NCBI GenBank assembly: GCA_001179505.1
Contig: CDMY01000272.1
Location: 1-55,128, forward strand
DNA length: 55,128 bases
Source of the DNA: Vitrella brassicaformis
Taxonomy: Eukaryota > Sar > Vitrellaceae
Direction of reading: 5' to 3'
Made by a program: the position numbers and the translations under genes
Shown: positions 11,109-22,440 of the stretch, one piece after another
How positions within the stretch are numbered: position 1 is the stretch's first letter
Layout: each line of letters begins with the position of its first letter
Notes under the pieces: model-generated
Databases searched by the model: none
Seen by the model: the letters and a program-made list of their open reading frames with translations, nothing else
What the model was told of the DNA's origin: nothing

Positions 11109-14100
11109 TCACTCCAGGATGGGCAGCACGCCCCCTCCCACGTCCAGCCGGTGGAACACCAACCCGGAGCGATTATGCCCCGATGTCACGCACCCGCACG
11201 CCACTATATCCAACACCTCCAGCGGCTCCACCACGTTCTTCCGCTGCTTGCTCGGCAGCGACCTCGACCGCTCCCTCGAACCTTTCCTGTGCCGCTTGTC
11301 GGCCGCCCGCCTTTGCGCCCCAGCCGATGGCGGCAGCTGTGTGGATGTGCACGTTGATACGTCCCCGATGCTGATCGGTGAGGAGAGTTCGCTCGCCGAC
11401 ATGGAGCGGCAGACGGGGGAGCTGTGCGGGGCGGCGTGGTGGTGCGCCGGGGCGGGCGAGAGGCACTGCGAGTGCGCCTTCTTGACGTGCGGATGGTCGT
11501 GGTGCTGATGCTGCTGATGCTGCTGTTGTCGCTCGGGTGCCGCCATCTGCCTCATGAGCAGTGCTGGCGGGACGACAGATGGACAGCTGACCTCGGCGGC
11601 ACACACAGGGGGGTGCAGCAGGTTGCCCAGGGACTGCCCGTGCAGCCCATGCCCATGCATGCTGCCGTTGATGAATGGTGACGCGGGGGGCGTCGACTGT
11701 GCCGGCGGGGGGTAGAGCGACGACGGGCTTGCGAACGTCGATGGGGGCGAAGGGGGCGGCGAGTGCGGCGGGTGCAGCACCGGGTGGTGCCCGCCAGCCC
11801 CACTCACAGCAGACCGTTTGGTGGTTTCGCGTGAACAGGGGACTTCCCCTTTGTTGCCCGCTGCCCGATTTCTGCATGGGACGAGGTAGACGGACGCCAC
11901 CCAGGCCGTGAGCAGCAGCACCAACGCCAGCAGCAGGGACACCATGACTGTCAGCCACATGGGCTTGCCGTCCTCCTCCACGGCCATGTCGGTATCGGCC
12001 GATTTCTGCTCGCTGGTGGTGCCGGTTGAGAGGAGGGTGATGGCGTCTTGTTGCTGGCTCTGTTGCCGCGGTGGTGGTGTGTCTGCGGTGGCTGTGGGGG
12101 GGACTGGGCTGGTAAGCAGCGCGGGCATTTCGGACTGGTCTGGGATGGTGAGCCACTGCTGCATGAGGGTGGACATGTCGCTCTTGAAGTGCGACTCGAA
12201 CACCGACGGCTCCACTCTGCCGACCAACACGCACATCAATCACATCGTTGTGTGTATCGTCCTAATGCATCCCCATAAAAATCTATCCGTTGAGCTTACT
12301 CAAGGAAGAATTGCGTGCCTTGCTGTGACCTCGACTGCACCTCCATGACATCGATGGCTTCATGGGGGACACCCAGCACCCCTGCCGACCACCGCTGGAC
12401 GCCCTCGAGCACGTGTGACCGGTACCACAGATCCTGATGGCATGGCAGGCAGGCACGTGACATGACATGCAACACTTGCTTGTGGTGGTACTGACTGTGT
12501 GTGTGTACCTTACCTCGACAAGACGGCCGTAGGACACCTGCCGCACCCCAAGCGTCAGAAGCGCCACGTCCTTTTCATCATCATCCGTGCCAGTCGTCAC
12601 ATTGGTCACATTGGCGCTCGCGTCTCTCTCTGCCTTGTCTTCCTCGCTCTCGCGCAGCATGACGGGCGGATACGCCTCCCCATCCACAATCGACTGCTCC
12701 ACTGACGAGTTCTCATCTGATGGGGGGGCGGTGGACATGCTGTCATGCTCTGGCTCGTCTGTCGTTGTCGAAGTGGATGGCGACGAGTAGTCGGGGAGGG
12801 TGTCACTCTCCCACTCGTGTGTGTCCTTTTGGTCTGTGTCGTCGTCCTGGTGGTCCTCAGGTGGGGGAGGTGGTGGGGGCTTCTTTGGCTTGGGGGTCGG
12901 CTTGTGGTTGTGCTTGTCGTTGTGTTTGTTCTTGTGGTGGTGGTCCTTGTTGTCCTTGTTGTTCTGCCACCATTTCTTTCTCTGATAAGTGTTGCTGGCG
13001 CCTTTGCCTTTGCCTTTGCCGCTGCCCTGTCGCTTCTTGTCCTTGACGCAATACGCAGGCCCCGATATGCTCAGCAGCGCTCGCACGGCCACATCGTCGA
13101 TCCGCTTGTCCTTCCTCGCACCAGTGAACAGGTGACACTCACCCCCTGCCCCGCCCCCGCCCCCCTTGCCCTTGCTGTCGGCCCGTTTGCCGTCCCTCTC
13201 GCCCTTGTCGTCGGCCTTCAGGTGGAAGGAGAACGAGGAGCATGTTTCCTCGTGTTGGCAAAAGACTTGGCAGACCTCGGCGGAGGGGAGGGAGGAGACG
13301 GCCTTGACGGGCTCCAGGATGACCCTCTTGCCCAGCATGAAGCACCCCACCCACTTGGACCACACGATGGAGTCGTCTTTGGAGGAAGTGGCGGACGGAG
13401 AGGGGGGGTGCTGCTGGGCCTGGGCGTGGGCGTGGGCATGCGCCTGGGGGCGGGCCAAGGGGTGCTGCTGGTGGGGGTGTCTGTGGCTTTGTTTCTTCTT
13501 GCGAGTGTTGATGGCTTTGGTCTCGATGTTTTGTCGTTTCTCCTTGGCCATTCTGACGATGTGTGCCGTCTCCTTTGGCGGCACGACAGACCGGCCCACC
13601 CTTTTCCAGCCGTCGACGAACCGCTGCTGATTGTCTGCCTGCTCGCGCACTCCCGCCGCAAACTCACTCGACAACACATTCACCCAATGCTTCGCACCGT
13701 CATCGCTGCTGCTCAGCTCGCGATGTCGCGGTGAGGGTGGCCTCGCCCCCACTCGCAGAATGACGTCATTCGGTGGCTTGCTGTCGGGCAGTTGATGAGT
13801 GGCGATGGTCTCATTGTTGGCGTAGATGAGCAGAGAGTGCGGCTGCCACTCCACCCCCAGCACCAGTGACACCTCCACATCGCCACCCACGCCAGAGCTC
13901 GGCCCTTTCATCGCCACATCGACTCTCTTCATCTCTTCATTGGCTTCTCCCTTTTTCGTATCGACGGTTGATGTGACATCGATCGGCAGCACGTCTTTCC
14001 TCAGCCCAACCCTCGGCGTGGCCTCAACCGCCACGCCATCAGCTGTCGCTCTGCCGTCATCTGGCCGCTCCATTGTCATCAGGCGAAACAAGACGACTGG

Positions 14101-14529
14101 CGGGGTGGCAGTGATTGGCCTGTGCAGCAGGTAGGTGAAGTGGGTCTCGAACCTGCCGTAGTGGAAGCTCTGTTCGGCCTCCATCTGCCATGGCGACGAC
14201 GCTGACACGACCCCCTCTTCGCGCAATAACGATGAGATTTCGTTGCCCATCACCAGCAAAGGCGGCAGGACGATGCGCGTGACGTTGCCAGTGGACTGGA
14301 TGTAGGCCGGGGGGATGGCTGCTGCTGGTGTGTGTGCTGCTTTCCGGCTGAACCACAGGAAGTCGGTCACAAGACTCTCGTCGTCGGTTGTGGCCTCCCC
14401 GCCCGCCTCAGAGAGGAAGGCCTTCTCGATGACGACCGACAGGACCACCCCCAGCACGAGCAGCACCGTCGCCAACACCCCACAGAAGAACACCACGCTC
14501 TTCCGCCAATCCATAACCTCCATCGCCAT
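11109..14529 (-). CDS. Two-TM protein with a PAN/apple-like module
   Basis: Three exons in phase (14529-12514, 12433-12300, 12216-11109) give about 1085 aa. One helix (about residues 11-34) follows the start and a second (starting WLTVMVSLLLALVLLL) lies near 803-828. Between them is a long lumenal or extracellular region with a cysteine module near residues 393-500: VGCFMLGK, then EVCQVFCQHEETCSSFSF and ECHLF. This is the spacing of PAN/apple domains, which bind protein or carbohydrate in apicomplexan surface and micronemal proteins. A Gly-rich insert splits the module. His/Gln, Lys/Asp and Pro-rich low-complexity stretches surround it (about 345-380 and 510-590). The region after the second helix is Pro/Ser/His-rich and probably cytosolic. 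Adhesion is a guess from the domain only. Confidence 0.7.
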
Positions 14530-14650
14530 TGACGGTCCTCCGCGTTGCTGCCGCCCGCTGCAGATTGAGCGTTTGTCCGTTCGGTTCGTGGAGCTTTCCG
14601 TTTATTTCGTCGGCCGTTGGGGAGCTTCGACCCAGGCTTCGACGAGCGAG
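14530..14650. promoter_or_regulatory. Putative bidirectional promoter (PAN-like protein / AP2 protein)
   Basis: The divergent start codons are 121 bp apart, the shortest such gap in the window. No TATA element was identified; the call rests on arrangement. Confidence 0.5.
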
Positions 14651-16148
14651 ATGAGCTCTGGGGTGGACAAAGTGAGGGTGGGGGAGTCGCCTGGGAAGAT
14701 CGTCACTCTGAGTCCGTGCTCGCCTGCATTGGTGGAGGTCAGACAAACACGCATACGCGTGCGACGACGAAGAATGAATCATGATGTCCCTGTCTGTCTG
14801 TTCTATACAGGCCATTGCGTCGCCACAGACCCGCGGAGATGAACCCGGTGAGTGAGTCAGTGAGTCAGACAGGACAGAGGAGAAGTGTGGAATGCATCCG
14901 CTCATCAGTCGACGTGTGTGTGTGTTGCTGTTCTGTTGCCCTGGCTGGCTTCAGCGACCCCCGTGGTCCACCATGTGTCTGCAGCCGCCACTGGCAGCCG
15001 CCCCGCTCGCATCGGTATCCTCTCCAGAGAGAACCTCGAGAAGCTCAAGAGAATCAGCCAACAAATGGCTGGGGTACGCAACCCTTATCGAATCTGACGG
15101 AGTCATGTGTCTGTCTGGTGTCTGTGTGTGTGCTGATGGTTTGATCAATCAGGGCCGCAGCAACAAGATGGTCAAGGACAGGGGCGATGGGCATGACAGT
15201 GACGGCCAGTCGTCGAGCGACAGCGACGATGACGATGACGATGACTCTGACAAGAAGAGCGACAAGAGCGGCAAGAGCGGCGCCGGCAGCGACCTGAGCT
15301 CGGAGGAGGGTACGTGACTGTGCCAGCACATCAATCACATCGCTGCATGTATCCATGGCTTTGTCTGTCTACAGAGTATTTCGACCCCGATGGCAGCGAC
15401 TCTGAGGACAGTTGCGCTTCCGACAAAACTGACGCCACCTGGGTGGAGGCAGAGGTCCAGGGCAACAGGAAGAGAAGAAGGCGCCGAACCAAACCCTCGA
15501 CCAGGCGCACAAAGAGAAGACGGTGCGTGCGAGACCTCTCGCACCAGGCAGACAACAGGCGGGCATCACACCGACAGACCCTCCTGTGTGCTGTGCGTTT
15601 CAGTCACACCAGCCCACCCGTGGACATGCCCCCGCTGCCCAAGGTGAAGGGTGTGTGCTACTACCCCTCCACGGGCTGCTTCGTGGGCTTCTGGACGTCA
15701 CCTGATACCCACAAGGGCGTTCAGCGAGCCTTCAGCGTGGCCAAACACGGGTACGAGGGTGCATACGAGAAAGCACTGAGTGTCCGGAAAGCCGCTGAAG
15801 CGTCCGGCAAGGTGAGCGGGCGGCCGGGCGAACAGACAGACAGCCCACCAACCCAACACAACTCGGCAGCGGAGGAGGCATCGATCCTGTGACATGCAGG
15901 CTGCCCTGAAGGCCCCTGGCGAGCGCAGCAGCGGTGTGAAGGGTGTGGCGTGGTATGCAAGACACAAGGCGTGGGCCGCCACGTGGAGCGAAGACGCGCA
16001 GCCGCGTCGACAGCTGTTCCGTGTGTCTGCCTTTGCGAGTGAGAGTGACGCCATGGCTGCGGCGGTGGCATGTCGGGTGGCGATGATCGAGAGGAAGGAG
16101 AGGAAGATGGCAGAGCGTGGTGATGCTGAGGAGGGAGGGAGTGACTAG
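14651..16148 (+). CDS. AP2-domain DNA-binding protein with two AP2-like domains
   Basis: Seven exons in phase (14651-14737, 14811-14847, 14955-15073, 15153-15309, 15375-15522, 15604-15811, 15900-16148) give 334 aa. The N-terminal half is low-complexity, with a long Asp/Ser run (about residues 95-125) and then a basic cluster (RKRRRRRTKPSTRRTKRRR, about 165-183) that looks like a nuclear signal. Two AP2-type modules follow: KGVCYYPSTGCFVGFW...FSVAKHG (about 195-250) and KGVAWYARHKAWAATW...FRVSAF (about 265-315). Each has the G-V-x-W/Y strand start, central W and helix Ala/Arg pattern of the AP2 fold. AP2 proteins are the main sequence-specific regulators in apicomplexans and relatives; targets here are unknown. 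The exon 2 border is the least certain. Confidence 0.8.
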
Positions 16149-18180
16149 TGGCCGGATTTGTCGATGGATTTGTCTGGGTGAAGGCTGCTTTGCTGCTCAA
16201 ACACATCTGAGTGGACCAGAGCTATACCGGATGTTGGAGGGGAAGTGCATTGGATGAGCCTGACTGTCTGTCATGGCTTGCATCTCTCAATGCATTCATT
16301 ACGAAATGAAATTGTGTCACTCGTCAGTGTCTTCAAACCGTGTTCGTTCTCTGAATGGTCTTTCCATCCCAGCCATCGCTCCGTGACGAACGTGTAGCGG
16401 CTGGCTGCCCTTCCGCCTCCATCGGCGAGGCACACATGTCGAGCGTCGATACACCCGATACATGACCCTCTCTGACAAGCGGCGTAGAGCAAAGCCCCCA
16501 CAACACATCACACCACCGCTCATCAATCTGTCTGTCGATCCGCTCTGTGTCTCGCGCACACGCAGCTGCCTTCCCTGCTGCCTGTCTGCCTCATCTCCCT
16601 GACGGCCCGTGTCCCCCCCCTGTGGCCGTGTGTGAGGCATACCCACACCATACATACACGGCGCGCGGAGCTCAGCTTGATCAACACCCACGCACAGAGA
16701 GCACCCATCGATGGACACGCACACCGCGAGTCATACCTTGCCTGTGCGTGAGTCGGCGCCATGTCATGAGACTCCCCCTCTCGCCACGCGGCCGCCTCTC
16801 ATCAGCACTGGGATGAGAAGCGGAGGCGCAACTGGAGACAGGTTACGTGACGGAGCGCCCAGACCCGCACAGGCGAAGATACTCGCTGACCATCCATCCA
16901 CCCGCCATCGAATATATCCATTGCTGCACCTTTGCCCGTCCGCATAGTGTAGTGGATCCACGCATCGATCGCATCATGGAGAGAGAAAAATGCATGAACA
17001 CCAACCGACACACATGCACCCATCCCATCCAGGACACCGAACGGAGCGATACAGGAAGGAAGACAGGCACAGGCGCAGGCAGCAGGGGCACATTGCGAGG
17101 CATGGATGGCTGGATGGGGTGGCAGGGAGGGAGGGAGGGGGCCAATCCGATAAGACAGACACACCAATATTCAGTCGGTCAGCTCACGGCAGGCAACAGC
17201 AGCACAACAGGCAACAGCAGCATAGCATGGCGGCAACACACGACAGCAAAAATGACCTGCCACACGAGGCAGGCCTGTGTATGTGTAGGTGAGGCGTGCA
17301 GGTAGGTACAAGGATGCGATACATGCAGCCAGAGGGACCAACCAGAAATATCACAACTGGGGATAAGTACACGGTCCCTCATCATTGGTATGTATCAGTC
17401 GGTCAACACACACTCGCATGGCACGGAGGCAGGCAGGCAGGTAGGCAGGCAGGTGGGTGGGCAGATAAGATAGAAGTAGGCAGCCCAGCCATCTGGACAC
17501 AAAAACGGACATAGATAGACAGACACACAGATCCACACATCACATGAGATGACGGCAGCCACCGAAAAAGGCGACAGAGACTCTCACGAACAGACAGACA
17601 GTCACTGGCAGCCGGACACCGACCGATACGATACACACACACGCATAGGTAGTTAGCTAGTTAGGTAGGTACGTATACATTTGTATCGCACACACATACA
17701 CAGATGCAGCATATGCAGACAGCCCAGACCCACGCAGCACACGGATAAGAAAAGACAGCGACCGACAGGAAAACACACAAAGAAAAAATGGAAAGAAAAA
17801 GCCACAGACACGTAATCATGCACACCAACCATCAGCAACACACACAAAACTGCCCCGCAGCAGCAGCATCTCAAAATCGGGGCCGGCAAGTCAGGCAATG
17901 CACATCTGTCCCATTGGTTGGTTGGCGACTTGCCCTGTGATCTACGCCCCCTTGCAAGCCACTGGCCGATCTCGCTGATACGACTCGCGGCCGAATGCAA
18001 TGCCAACGTCGCGAGGTCGGGTAGCCGAGGATGGCCATAGACGAGGGAGCACAGCGATCAGATCACGAGGGAGTCATTTGGCAACGTGACACAGCAGAGA
18101 CTGTACTAGGCAGATAAGGACACAGGCAGGCAGGCAGGCAGGCAGCATCGATCTCTCCTCCGTGTGAGCGAATGACTCAT
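16149..18180. other. Gene-free spacer with simple repeats
   Basis: Two kilobases between convergent genes. It is rich in CA, GACA, GGCA/GGTA and GGAG runs (for example 17131-17139, 17431-17460, 18125-18144). Open frames are short, repeat-derived and lack splice continuity. No tRNA-like cloverleaf was noticed by eye. Confidence 0.55.
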
Positions 18181-20057
18181 TCAGTCGATGAACTTGTTGT
18201 TGGCCTCGAACACCACCTGACCAACGCACGCACACGAGATACGATCCATATCCATCCATCAGCACAGGTGTGTGGTGTGGTGTGATGTGGTGTGATGTGT
18301 GTCGGTCGTCTTTGTGTTTGTTGCGCACCTGGTGGTTGAAGTAGACCCTTGCCCACTCGACCATGTCGCGAGCGCCACGCGTCAGCCGCATCTCGCAGTT
18401 CATGCCGCCGTCCTGACACACAACCACACGCACACACACACACACACACACAGAGCACAACGACAGACAGATACACTTATTATTCCCTGCCATCGATGTG
18501 TGGGTGTGGTGATTGCACTACTGACCAGGTTCCAGGCCCTGAAGAAGAGCCTCTGTTGCGGGTCGCTGCTGAGCTCGTACGCCAGCTGGTTGTAGTGGTG
18601 CGCCTGCACACGCATCGCATACACACACACACACACACGATGGTTTCCCTCTCCTCCCTTCAGCCTCTTCATGTGTGTGTGCGTGTGTGTGTGTTGTGAC
18701 CGCCTCACTCACCTTGAGCAGGTTGCCGTGGAGCTCCACGTGTGTCGACTCGAAGGGCGGGGTGTGGTTGGCCAACTTCTGAAAGGCACGCTCGATCGCC
18801 GGCATGCCCCTGTGCACACACAATGAATGTCACACAGAGAGAGGAAGGTCACGTGTACGGCTGCGCGACCCGTCTCGTCTCGTCTGGTCTGGTGGGGTGG
18901 GGACGTACCTGAAGACGGCCGTGAGTTCCTTGGTGTACTGGCACTTCTCGCCCGCAAAGAGGACCTTCCACTCGTGGCACTTGTCCAGCACCATCTGTGT
19001 CAGCTCCACATCGCCAGCGGCACCATGCAGCACCGAACCAATCCGACGCGCAACTCTGCACACCCACCCACACACACACACGAGACCATCAGTTCTCTCT
19101 CCTTATGTCTCTGCACTCTTCACTCACTCACTGACTCACCCGTGGTTGAGGACCACGCCAAGGTACTCGCATGTCTCGGGCTTGATGGGCATCTTGATGC
19201 GATAGACCTCGGTGCACTCCATGCCCGCCTCCCACTCCACGCCCACGATCAGCGCCTCCCACCCGGGGTGCTCCTGGTCCGCCGCACCCACCAGCCCCGG
19301 CAGGGCATCCCAGAGGGACCGCGACACGTACATGTCGCTGTCGGTGATGACGGCACACCGCCCGTCGAAGTTGGTGAGCTGGGGGGGCAGGGGGGCGTCA
19401 GACACACGGTCGGGGCCTCTTGCAGGCACCCGGAAGATGGGCACCTGGTCGCATCGCACACAGAGACGGCGTGTGCACACGCTGCGCTGTGGATGGATGG
19501 CTGTGGGTGTGGTGTGGTGTGGTGTGCTGTGGGTGTGTTTACCTACCTGTGAGTTGTAAGCCCATCGTGCGGCGGTCTCGTCGGTCTTCTCGCTGCCCAC
19601 GAGGTCGAAGATGGCCTCGGCGCCGAGGAACCTCGACCACTCCTCGAAGCTCGTATACACCGCGCCGCTGTCCGGCAGACCCTGACACAACACGCCCTCG
19701 CTCTCGCCTGACACAGACAGACAGACAGACAGACGACCAACGAACACACCAACCGTCACTCACGCCGACATTCATTCAAAGTCTTCCATGACACGCTGGC
19801 ACAACACCGACCCACCACGCACACGTACACGTACCGATCTGTTTGCCGGCCTGTTTGGGGTCGAGTCCACCGTCGTAGAGTGTGCGGATGGCCTCGAGGC
19901 ACCTGGGTGAGCGGGGTGCTGCGGCGAGGATGGAGTGGTGCTCCAGGAACCCGCCGGCCGGCAGCGGGGAAGTGAACAGGGAGGGCGCCTCGGGACCCTT
20001 GAACAGCGTGCCCAGCGGTACCACATACCCACCTGCATTGCATCGATGCCAAGTCAC

Positions 20058-20096
<39 letters not shown>

Positions 20097-22076
20097 GTCA
20101 GCGGGTAGGTGTGTGAGGTCTTTCCCTTTCTGTCTGGGTGACGTACCTTCGTCGTAAAGGATTTCGAGTGCTAGCATTTTGACAGCGAGTGCGTCCATCT
20201 TGCGGTCGACATGGTACAAATTGGCGCCGAAGAAGGACCGGCCCTTGAGGTCCTTGAGCGTCCAGCACTTGTACCGATACTCGGGGTGACGTCTGACACA
20301 CCACACACCGCCACCACCACACACACCACCACACACACAGATGCACGTGTTGATGCGTTCGTCCGTGTGTGTGTGGTGTGTGGAGTGGAGGGCTCACTCA
20401 CCTGCAGAAGTCTTGGTACCAGGTGGCCATCCACCGCTCTGGCTTCATGTCGCTCGTCTGGAAGACAAACTGGTGGATCACCTTGGGGGCGCTGCTGCTG
20501 GCGGTGGCGGCCTGGGCGGCGGCCTCGGCTGCCGATGGCAGCGGCCGAAGGGACCCCAGCGGCCAGTCCTTCCGCTTGCTGTGCACCTTGCACGTCAGAG
20601 CCTTCCGGCACCTGCACACACACATGGATGGATGGATGTGGTGATGGTGCGTTGGTTGCGTTGACCGCACTTTTTTACCTGTTCTGCGTCCTGACGTAGT
20701 TCTCGAGTCCGCTGCATGTGTACCCGAACTGGAACATGTAGGAGTTGGGGAATTTGGTCAGGTCGATGGCGTCGGGGTTGGGCACGAAGTGAAAGGCGGG
20801 GTAGAACAAGTGGCTCGGAGGCACACACATCGGCATCCCCGTCTGCAGGCCAGGACACAAACCATCACACCACACACACCAGATAGATGTGTGTGTCGTG
20901 ATGGTGTCTGCGTATGTGTTCCGTCCGTTGTGTGTGTGAGTAGGTAGGTAGGTAGAGTACCTGGAGGAGGGCGCGGGTGTAGGCCAGCGGTCCGGTGACC
21001 CACTCGACGGAGAGGTGTGGGCGCTTGAGTGGGTAGATGTTGCGCAGGTAGTAGATCATCATCAAAACCAACGGGTGCTTCGGCGCCGCTACTATCACGC
21101 TGTTGCCTGACACACAACACAACACAGCCCGACGCAACATTCTCGCTCTCTCTCTCTCTGGCAAGATTTTCCTCTGTGTGTGTGTGTGTGTACCGAGGAC
21201 GGAGTATGGCTTGTCCTTGGTGTCTGGCTCGTAGGTGATGAGGAACTTGCTGTCCTTCTCGGCCATCTCGATGATGGGGTCGAGGCACTTGGATCCGCAC
21301 GAGACCATGTCCGCGTCAATATAGATGCCGCCGTGCTGGTACAGCAGCTCCAGACGCAGCAGGTCCGCCTTGCACTGCCACATCCTCTCCTGCATGGTGG
21401 ATGGACCACACAGGTGGCACACTCAGGTATGAATGTTTGTGCGTCGAGGTGTGTGTGTGTGTACCTGCTCGTAGAAGTCTCTGTTGAACATGTGCAGCTT
21501 GGCGACGTCCTCGTCGGTCCACAGAGTGTGGTCCCAGTGCTTGTTGCGGTACAGGTAGTCCACACGCTGTGATGAGAGAGACACACACGGAGGGAGAGGA
21601 GACATGCACCAGGTCAGCGCGTCGCGTGCATGTTCGCGTCCGCCCCGCCAGAGCCTCAGTTTCCTTCGCTCTCTGCTTTCGTACCCATGTGTCGAGCCAG
21701 AGACAGGGAGGCTCCTTGGGTCCCACCCAGATCTGCACCAACACACGACACAAACACACACGCATGGCATGAGCCCGTCCCTCTCCCTCAAGCCACTCAT
21801 GCCACCCCCTACCTGGTGCATCATCTTGGGAATGGCCGGTGCGGTGGGCAGGTAGTCACGCACGGCCTGCTTCCACTCGTCGGCGTTCGCGAGGTGGCAC
21901 TCGCGGTGGTCCCACATGTTGAACTGACCGATACACTCCACTTTGGCCTCGAGGCTCTCGTAGGCCGGCTTGCTGGGGTGGGGCATGGTGGCGCTACTGG
22001 GGTGGGTCACACTGGCGTGCAGCGGCGTGTGCGGCGGGGAGGTGTGGGTCAGGTGGTCGGTGCCGTCGACTGTCAT
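18181..22076 (-). CDS. Glycosyltransferase with DXD motif (GT32/OCH1-like), tandem GT-like domains
   Basis: A 16-exon model of about 793 aa: 22076-21813, 21732-21685, 21566-21465, 21389-21194, 21106-20961, 20842-20679, 20611-20402, 20292-20147, 20032-19835, 19707-19547, 19444-19140, 19055-18909, 18809-18713, 18603-18526, 18412-18329, 18216-18181. The first half is a GT32-type fold: IPKMMHQIWVG, then DLLRLELLYQHGGIYIDADM with the metal-binding DAD, then EWVTGPLAYTRALL. A second unit repeats the plan (KVIHQFVFQTSD...WMATWYQDFCRRHPEY) but reads GGYVVPLG where the DXD should be. The family transfers sugars in the Golgi lumen. No clear signal anchor follows the chosen ATG; the frame is open up to 22226 and hydrophobic there, so the true N-terminus may be longer. 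A 51-nt in-frame intron inside exon 11 is possible. Confidence 0.8.
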
Positions 22077-22440
22077 GTCGGCGGTGTGCGGAGAGATGGA
22101 GGAGAGATCTGAGGTCAGAGGGTCACCAGCAGCTAGAAACAGACAAGAAGGCAGAGCAAAGTCCCAAAATCTGCAGCAAATGCAGACCAGTGCGAGCTCA
22201 AAAGCTCGCGAACGGGAGAAGGACACAGCACACTAGCATCTCGTTGACAGCAGTGGTACTGCATGCAGACGGCCGAAGGCACCTCATCCTCACAACCAAG
22301 ACAAGACGATGGCAGATGCAGATCAGCCAACGACACCGCGTCCAAGACGTGATAGATGCATCCCATCAGCCTGCCAAATGAAGCCAAGCGCACTCTCTTC
22401 TCCCACTTACAACTTCCCCCGACCTCGAAGGCGGCCGTCT
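22077..22440. promoter_or_regulatory. Putative bidirectional promoter (glycosyltransferase / HisRS)
   Basis: 364 bp separate the chosen divergent starts. Part of it may be coding if the glycosyltransferase begins upstream of 22076. Inferred from arrangement. Confidence 0.4.

Noticed and set aside
18177-18708. Open frames over the 3' exons of the glycosyltransferase on the opposite strand
   Set aside because: Shadow frames of a well-supported minus-strand gene; composition dominated by CA/TG repeats.
19372-19424. Extra 51-nt intron inside exon 11 of the glycosyltransferase
   Set aside because: Borders GTGCCT...CCCCAG keep the frame, but it is shorter than most neighbours and read-through is also open; left unspliced and noted as uncertain.
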